This document shows, piece after piece, positions 58,719-64,000 of a stretch of DNA of 64,000 nt. Source of the DNA: an uncultured Pelagibacteraceae bacterium (GTDB lineage: Bacteria > Pseudomonadota > Alphaproteobacteria > Pelagibacterales > Pelagibacteraceae); assembly GCA_902571135.1 (NCBI GenBank), contig CACGAU010000001.1:114683-178682 (forward strand). The letters run 5' to 3'. The notes beneath the pieces were generated by a model, which was not told the DNA's origin, did not search any database, and worked only from the letters and a program-made list of their open reading frames with translations. Numbering within the stretch: position 1 is the first letter of the stretch; every line of letters begins with the position of its first letter. The translations under genes and the position numbers were made by a program.

Positions 58719-60338
58719 TTACATATTTCCATATCTTGGACCACCACTTCCCTCTGGAGTAACCCAAGTTATATTTTGAGAAGGTTCTTTAATATCACAA
58801 GTTTTACAATGAATACAATTTTGAGAATTAATTACAAATTTATTTATATCATTTTCTTTTTGAACTTCATAAACACCTGCAGGACAATATCTTTGAGCAG
58901 GTTCATCAAATTTTTCTAAAGTATAATTTATCGGTAAATCAGGATCTTTAAGTTTTAAATGAACTGGTTGATTGTCTGCATGATTGGTTCCTGTTAGGTA
59001 TACTGAGCTAGTTTTATCAAAAGTTATAACATTATCGTATTTTGGATAATCTATTTTAGGCATCTGGTTTGCAGGTTTTAATGTTTCATGATCAGCGTGT
59101 TTGTGTTTTAGAGTAAAAGGAAACTTTCCTCTAAATAAAATTTGATCAATGCCTGTAAAGATTATTCCAAAAATTAAACCCCAACTAAAACTGGGTTTCA
59201 CATTTCGAGCTTCATATAGCTCTTTATGTAACCAGCTATTTTTAAATTTATCCTCATAAATAGATAAATCTTTATTTTCTTTTAAATGTTCATTGATAGT
59301 ATCAGCCGCAATCATTCCACTTTTCATTGCAGTGTGTGAGCCTTTAATTTTGGGCATATTTAAAGTTCCAGCATTACATCCAATAAGTAGTGCTCCAGGC
59401 ATAAACATTTTTGGCAAACTTTGAAATCCACCTTCAATTAAAGCTCTTGCGCCGTAAGAAATTCTTTTTCCACCCTCTATAATCTTTTTTATTGCTGGAT
59501 GTGTTTTAAATCTTTGAAATTCATCATAAGGAGATAGATGTGGATTTTTGTAATCTAAACCAATTACATAACCGAGAAAAACTTGTTTATTTTCTGCATG
59601 ATACATAAAACTACCTCCATATGTACTGTTATCCAGTGGCCAACCAGCTGTGTGCATAACTAAACCCTCTTCATGATTTTTATCCTCTATTTCCCAAATT
59701 TCTTTAAAACCAATTCCATATTGTTGAGGATCTTTATCTTTGTTTAATTCAAATTTTTCAATAAGCTGTTTACCTAAATGACCTCTACATCCCTCTGCAA
59801 AGACAGTTACTTTACCTAAAAGCTCAATACCAGGTTCAAAACTATCTTTTTTATTTCCATCTTTATCTATACCCATATCTTGAGTAGCTACACCTCTAAC
59901 AGAACCATCTTCATTGTATAAAATTTCGCTTGCTGGAAATCCTGGAAAGATTTCTACACCTAATGCCTCAGCTTGTTCTGCAAGCCATCTACATAAATTT
60001 GCTAAACTAATAATATAGTTATCGTGATTTTGTTGAACTGCTGGAAGTAACCAGGTTGGCCAGCTCAAAGATTTGGTTTTTCCTAAAAATAAAAATTTTT
60101 CTTTAGTTACTTTTGTTTTGATTGGAGAATTTAATTCTCTCCAATTAGGTAACAATTCATCTAATGCACGTGTTTCAAATACATTGCCACTTAAAATATG
60201 AGCTCCTATTTCTGAAGCTTTTTCTAACAAACAAACATTTAAATTTGGATCTAATTGTTTTAATTTTATTGCTGTTGATAAACCTGATGGACCTCCACCT
60301 ATGATTACAACATCATATTCCATCGATTCTCTAGACAT
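58719..60338 (-). CDS. Electron transfer flavoprotein-ubiquinone oxidoreductase
   Basis: A 539-residue membrane-associated flavoprotein passing electrons from ETF to ubiquinone. FAD motif VVIIGGGPSGLSTAIKLK at the start, VTVFAEGCRGHLGKQL for the second FAD region, C-terminal [4Fe-4S] cysteines in RYCPAGVYE and NCIHCKTCDIKEPSQNI. Complete and normal length. Lies downstream of etfBA, so the whole electron route for the dimethylglycine dehydrogenase-like enzyme is clustered. Confidence 0.95.
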   Translation of the reverse strand: MSRESMEYDVVIIGGGPSGLSTAIKLKQLDPNLNVCLLEKASEIGAHILSGNVFETRALDELLPNWRELNSPIKTKVTKEKFLFLGKTKSLSWPTWLLPAVQQNHDNYIISLANLCRWLAEQAEALGVEIFPGFPASEILYNEDGSVRGVATQDMGIDKDGNKKDSFEPGIELLGKVTVFAEGCRGHLGKQLIEKFELNKDKDPQQYGIGFKEIWEIEDKNHEEGLVMHTAGWPLDNSTYGGSFMYHAENKQVFLGYVIGLDYKNPHLSPYDEFQRFKTHPAIKKIIEGGKRISYGARALIEGGFQSLPKMFMPGALLIGCNAGTLNMPKIKGSHTAMKSGMIAADTINEHLKENKDLSIYEDKFKNSWLHKELYEARNVKPSFSWGLIFGIIFTGIDQILFRGKFPFTLKHKHADHETLKPANQMPKIDYPKYDNVITFDKTSSVYLTGTNHADNQPVHLKLKDPDLPINYTLEKFDEPAQRYCPAGVYEVQKENDINKFVINSQNCIHCKTCDIKEPSQNITWVTPEGSGGPRYGNM

Positions 60339-60361
60339 ACTCTAGTTTTTAACTGTAAGGA

Positions 60362-61315
60362 TTATTTTTGTATAGTGTTTAATTTGTTCAGCTCTTCCAT
60401 GAACTGAGGTAAAGCCTCAAATAAATCAGCTTCAAGTCCATAATCTGCAACACTAAAAATTGGTGCTTCCCCATCTTTATTAATTGCAACTATAATTTTA
60501 CTTTCCTTCATTCCTGCTAAATGCTGAATTGCACCTGAAATTCCAACAGCAATGTATAAGTCTGGAACTACCACTTTTCCTGTTTGCCCTACTTGATGAT
60601 CGTTACTTATATATCCAGCGTCAACTGCTGCTCTTGATGCTCCAATTGCTGCACCTAGCTTGTCAGCAATTTCTGTAATTAATTTAAAATTATCCCCACT
60701 TTGCATTCCTCTTCCACCTGAAACCACAATTCTTGCTGTTCCAAGTTCAGGTCGGTCAGATTTAATTTCCTCTCTTTTGACAAATTTTGTATTTAAAAAT
60801 TCTTCACTAGCCTCTACTTTTTCAATAGGTGCTGATCCTCCAGTACTTTCACATGGATCGAAAGAAGTGGGTCTTATTGTAACACACTTCTTAGCATCAT
60901 TGCTCTTGATTGTTGCAAAAGCATTTCCAGCATAAATTGGTCTCAAAAAAGTATCAGGTGATATTACTTTAATAATGTCACTTACCTGAGAAGTATCAAG
61001 ATGAGCAGCAATTCTTGGCATCAAATTTTTTCCAAATGTATTGGCCGAACAAACAATGTGAGAATAATTTTCTGCGAGTTTAACAATCACTGGAGCAAAA
61101 TTTTCTGCTGTGAAGTTTTCATAGTGAGCTCCTTCTACACTCAATACCTTTTTAACTACTGGAAGTTCAGATAATTGTTTTGCAGCATCTGCAGAGTTTT
61201 GACCAATAATCACAGCATGAACATCTGAATCAATTTGAGATGCTGCTGTAGCTGCATTAAGAGTAAATGGTCTCAACTCTTTATTATTGTGTTCTGCTAT
61301 AAGTAAAACTGCCAT
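60362..61315 (-). CDS. etfA: Electron transfer flavoprotein alpha subunit
   Basis: A 317-residue FAD-binding subunit: SGGRGMQSGDNFKLI, DAGYISNDHQVGQTGKVVVPDLYIAVGISGAIQHLAGM (FAD-binding) and VINKDGEAPIF-like AINKDGEAPIFSVADYG. Overlaps etfB by one base. Confidence 0.96.
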   Translation of the reverse strand: MAVLLIAEHNNKELRPFTLNAATAASQIDSDVHAVIIGQNSADAAKQLSELPVVKKVLSVEGAHYENFTAENFAPVIVKLAENYSHIVCSANTFGKNLMPRIAAHLDTSQVSDIIKVISPDTFLRPIYAGNAFATIKSNDAKKCVTIRPTSFDPCESTGGSAPIEKVEASEEFLNTKFVKREEIKSDRPELGTARIVVSGGRGMQSGDNFKLITEIADKLGAAIGASRAAVDAGYISNDHQVGQTGKVVVPDLYIAVGISGAIQHLAGMKESKIIVAINKDGEAPIFSVADYGLEADLFEALPQFMEELNKLNTIQK

Positions 61316-62064
61316 TAAATTACCTTCGCCTCATTTTTTAATTTTTGAACTAATTCTGCAACATTTGCTACTTTTATGCCTGCTTTTCTTTTTGGAGGTT
61401 CCTCTACTTTTAATTGCTCTAATCTTGGTGATACATCTACGCCTAAATCAGAAGCTGCAATTTCCTCTATAGGTTTTTTCTTAGCCTTCATTATATTTGG
61501 TAGTGATGCATATCTTGGTTCATTCAGCCTTAGATCACAAGTTACAATAGCTGGAACATTTATTTCAATTGTTTCAAGACCTTCATCTATTTCTCTAGTT
61601 ACTTCTAATTTATTATCTTTAACATCAATCTTTGAGGCAAATGTTGCTTGTGGCCAATTTAATAAAGCACTCAACATTTGGCCTGTTTGATTACAATCAT
61701 CGTCTATTGCTTGTTTGCCCATGAATACTAGATCTGGTTTTTCTTTATCTACTACTTTTTGTAAAATTTTTGAAACAGCTAACGGCTCAAGTATTCCATC
61801 AACTTTCACATGAATACCTCTGTCTGCACCAACCGCTAAAGCTTTTCTAACAGTTTCTTGAGCTTTTTCTTCACCGACAGTTACTGCAACTACTTCTGTA
61901 GCTTTGCCTGCTTCTTTAATTTTTACAGCCTCTTCTATTGCATTATCATCTGGTGGATTGGTTGACATTTTAACATTGTCAGTAACTACACCAGTTCCAT
62001 CTTCTTTAACTCTGATTTGAACGTTGTAATCAATAACTCTTTTTACAGCTACTAAAATTTTCAT
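61315..62064 (-). CDS. etfB: Electron transfer flavoprotein beta subunit
   Basis: A 249-residue AMP-binding subunit: [37 protein letters not shown], and the recognition-loop region [22 protein letters not shown]. Shares the TAATG overlap with the upstream dehydrogenase gene, indicating the ETF is dedicated to, or at least coupled with, that enzyme. Confidence 0.96.
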   Translation of the reverse strand: MKILVAVKRVIDYNVQIRVKEDGTGVVTDNVKMSTNPPDDNAIEEAVKIKEAGKATEVVAVTVGEEKAQETVRKALAVGADRGIHVKVDGILEPLAVSKILQKVVDKEKPDLVFMGKQAIDDDCNQTGQMLSALLNWPQATFASKIDVKDNKLEVTREIDEGLETIEINVPAIVTCDLRLNEPRYASLPNIMKAKKKPIEEIAASDLGVDVSPRLEQLKVEEPPKRKAGIKVANVAELVQKLKNEAKVI

Positions 62065-64000
62065 TAAGCTCTTAATAAATTATTTTCTGAATCATATGGA
62101 CTCTCATCTAAGACAGTAGCGTCGTACATTTCACCCAATATATCAACTTGTAATTTGTCGCCCACATTTGAACAATCTGGCTTAACCATTGCAAGAGCTA
62201 TTGATTTATCTAATCTAAACCCAAATTCACCTCCAGTTGCTCTTCCAACAACTTTTCCGTCTTTAAAAATTGGATTATTTCCAAGCACATCTGCATCTTT
62301 AGTATTATGAACCTCTAAAGTGACCAATTTATTATCAAAACCTTTTTCTCTCCATTTGTTAAGTGCCTCTAGCCCAATAAAGTTTCCTTTATTAGGATGA
62401 ACAAATCGATCAAGACCAGACTCGTATGGTGAGTATTCAATTGATAATTCTGTACCAACTAGTTTATAAGATTTTTCTACTCTCAAACTATTCATTGCTC
62501 TAATCCCAAAAGGTTTAATTCCTAAATCTTTTCCCGCTTCCATTAATTTATCAAAAATGTGGTTTTGATATTCAATTGGATGATGTAGTTCCCAACCAAG
62601 CTCACCTACAAAGTTTACTCTCATTGCATTTACTGGAGCATATCCAACATTTACATTTTTAGCAGTCAGCCATTTGAAATTTTCATTAGAAAAATCGTCT
62701 GTTGAAACCTTTTGCATTAATTGTCTGGCTTTTGGACCAGCTACAACTAAAACTCCTGTACTGTTAGTTAAATCTTCAAAAATAACAGATCCATCATCTG
62801 GCATCCATTTTTGTATCCAATCATGGTCTAATCTTAAGTTTGCTCCAGCAGAAACTAGATAATAACTATTTTCCGCTTCTTTCATTATTGTAAATTCTGA
62901 ATGTACTCCACCTTTAGTGTTCAAAGCATGACATAAATTTATTCTTCCAATTTTCTTAGGAAGTTTGTTTGCAACTAAATAATCTAAAAATTCTTCTGCT
63001 TTAGGTCCCCTAATTCTACATTTTGCAAACGCAGTCATATCTAAAAGACCTACGTTTTCTTTTACATTTTGACACTCTTTTTTAATAGCATCAAACCATT
63101 TTGATCTTCTGAATGACCAATCATCTTTTTGCTCCATTCCATCTGTAGCAAAAAAATTAGGTCTTTCCCATCCAAACTTCTGACCAAACACAGCACCTAA
63201 ATTTTTCATTCGTTCATAACAAGGAGCTGTTCTTAATGGTCTTGCCGCTGGTCTTTCTTCATCTGGATAGTGAACAATAAATACATGGCTATATGCTTCT
63301 TCATTTTTTGCTTTCAAATAAGATTTAGTTGCATAATTTCCGTAACGTCTTGGTTCAACTCCCAACATATCAATTGTAGGTTCACCATCAACGATCCACT
63401 CTGCTAATTGCCAACCTGCACCACCTGCTGCTGTAATTCCAAAACTATGTCCTTCATTAATCCAAAAATTCTTAAGTCCCCAAGCAGGACCAACAATTGG
63501 ATTTCCATCAGGTGTATAGCAGATTGCTCCGTTATAAACTTTTTTTACCCCAACCTCTCCAAATGCAGGAACTCTATGAATTGCTCCCTCAATGTGTGGA
63601 GCTAATCTGTCTAAGTCCTCTTGAAATAATTCATATTCTGAATTTTTTGATGGCCCCTCTACATAACAAGCTGGTGCACCATCTTCGTAAGGGCCTAAAA
63701 TTAATCCTCCAGCCTCTTCTCTCATATACCATCTGCTATCACTATCTCTTAAGACTCCCATTTCTGGTAATCCATCTTTTTTTCTTTTTTGAATTGCAGG
63801 ATGTGGTTCTGTAACAATGTATTGATGTTCAACAGGTATTACTGGAATATCTAGTCCTACCATTTCACCTGTTTGTCTTGCAAAATTTCCAGAACAAGAA
63901 ATAACATGTTCACACTCTATTGATCCCTTATCTGTTTCCACAATCCATCCATCTTTAGTTTGCCTCATTGATAGGACAGTTGTGTTTCTATAAATTTCTG
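62064..64000 (-). CDS. Dimethylglycine/sarcosine dehydrogenase-like flavoprotein with GcvT domain, 5' end outside window
   Basis: The frame is open to the window edge; about 645 residues are visible. It contains the C-terminal part of the DAO-type FAD domain ([75 protein letters not shown]) and a complete GcvT-like aminomethyltransferase domain (from about [21 protein letters not shown] to the end; [20 protein letters not shown]). This is the architecture of dimethylglycine and sarcosine dehydrogenases, which pass the methyl group to tetrahydrofolate and electrons to ETF. Adjacent etfBA and ETF-QO support this, part of glycine betaine demethylation. Confidence 0.88.
   Translation of the reverse strand, partial: EIYRNTTVLSMRQTKDGWIVETDKGSIECEHVISCSGNFARQTGEMVGLDIPVIPVEHQYIVTEPHPAIQKRKKDGLPEMGVLRDSDSRWYMREEAGGLILGPYEDGAPACYVEGPSKNSEYELFQEDLDRLAPHIEGAIHRVPAFGEVGVKKVYNGAICYTPDGNPIVGPAWGLKNFWINEGHSFGITAAGGAGWQLAEWIVDGEPTIDMLGVEPRRYGNYATKSYLKAKNEEAYSHVFIVHYPDEERPAARPLRTAPCYERMKNLGAVFGQKFGWERPNFFATDGMEQKDDWSFRRSKWFDAIKKECQNVKENVGLLDMTAFAKCRIRGPKAEEFLDYLVANKLPKKIGRINLCHALNTKGGVHSEFTIMKEAENSYYLVSAGANLRLDHDWIQKWMPDDGSVIFEDLTNSTGVLVVAGPKARQLMQKVSTDDFSNENFKWLTAKNVNVGYAPVNAMRVNFVGELGWELHHPIEYQNHIFDKLMEAGKDLGIKPFGIRAMNSLRVEKSYKLVGTELSIEYSPYESGLDRFVHPNKGNFIGLEALNKWREKGFDNKLVTLEVHNTKDADVLGNNPIFKDGKVVGRATGGEFGFRLDKSIALAMVKPDCSNVGDKLQVDILGEMYDATVLDESPYDSENNLLRA

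Noticed and set aside
63497..63814. 105-codon plus-strand open frame
   Set aside because: Antisense to the dimethylglycine dehydrogenase-like gene, which has clear conserved domains over the same bases.

Overview
The window looks like a piece of a SAR11 / Candidatus Pelagibacter chromosome (marine Alphaproteobacteria). The base composition is strongly AT-rich, genes are packed with 1-20 nt gaps or 1-26 nt overlaps, several convergent gene pairs overlap at their stop codons, and there are no insertion sequences, phage genes, CRISPR arrays, rRNA or recognisable tRNA genes. The gene content fits the same lineage: several binding-protein-dependent transporters, acrylyl-CoA reductase, dimethylglycine dehydrogenase with ETF, and FbpABC-type iron uptake. 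This assignment is from pattern and gene content, not a database search. No stretch without a gene exceeds 300 bases; the longest (46559-46842) may encode a structured RNA.

Layout. 1-4594 (+): the end of a PotB/FbpB-type ABC permease, its ATPase, a phosphate acetyltransferase-like enzyme, a sulfopropanediol dehydrogenase (HpsN) and a rhodanese, probably an organosulfonate block. 4591-11959 (-): a sugar ABC operon (double-SnoaL protein, ATPase, binding protein, two permeases) ending in a GH63 hydrolase of the mannosyl/glucosylglycerate type. 12011-15048 (+): a cupin, a second double-SnoaL protein and a MetE-like zinc methyltransferase, function unknown. 15134-18976 (+): a second sugar ABC system without its own ATPase, plus a HAD protein lacking the catalytic aspartates. 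18963-28902: small housekeeping and accessory genes, including cysE-cysK, a run of small secreted and thiol-linked proteins, an SMR / DUF2798 / SMR trio whose SMR proteins lack the essential glutamate, and a TauD/BBOX-type dioxygenase.

28892-43254 (-): a 14-gene block for sugar-acid catabolism (IlvD/Edd dehydratase, D-2-hydroxyacid dehydrogenase, TRAP transporter, 3-hydroxyisobutyrate dehydrogenase-like enzyme, SDR, FAH hydrolase, enolase-superfamily dehydratase, SMP-30 lactonase) running into PEP carboxylase, CcdA and a flavin reductase. A UxaA/GarD dehydratase is divergent from it. 44819-49522: a DMT permease, a second hydroxyisobutyrate dehydrogenase, the RNA candidate, a cytochrome c'/b561 pair and an ETHE1-like enzyme. 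49515-54514 (-): an iron operon (FbpA, small Cys protein, FbpB, FbpC) with AzlCD, preceded by two Fur-like palindromes. 54638-58718: LysR regulator, AcuI, FolE, HisI, a 2OG oxygenase-like protein and DUF2237. 58719-64000 (-): ETF-QO, EtfA, EtfB and a dimethylglycine dehydrogenase-like enzyme cut by the window edge.

Two sequence-level patterns stand out. First, all four transporters whose binding-protein gene is visible carry a stem-loop between the binding-protein gene (or that gene plus one small ORF) and the membrane genes. Second, two genes are broken by one base exactly at A/T runs of 10, and two others have start regions that would read better with one base fewer in runs of 9 and 8. This could be assembly error, slippage-rescued frames or genuine decay.
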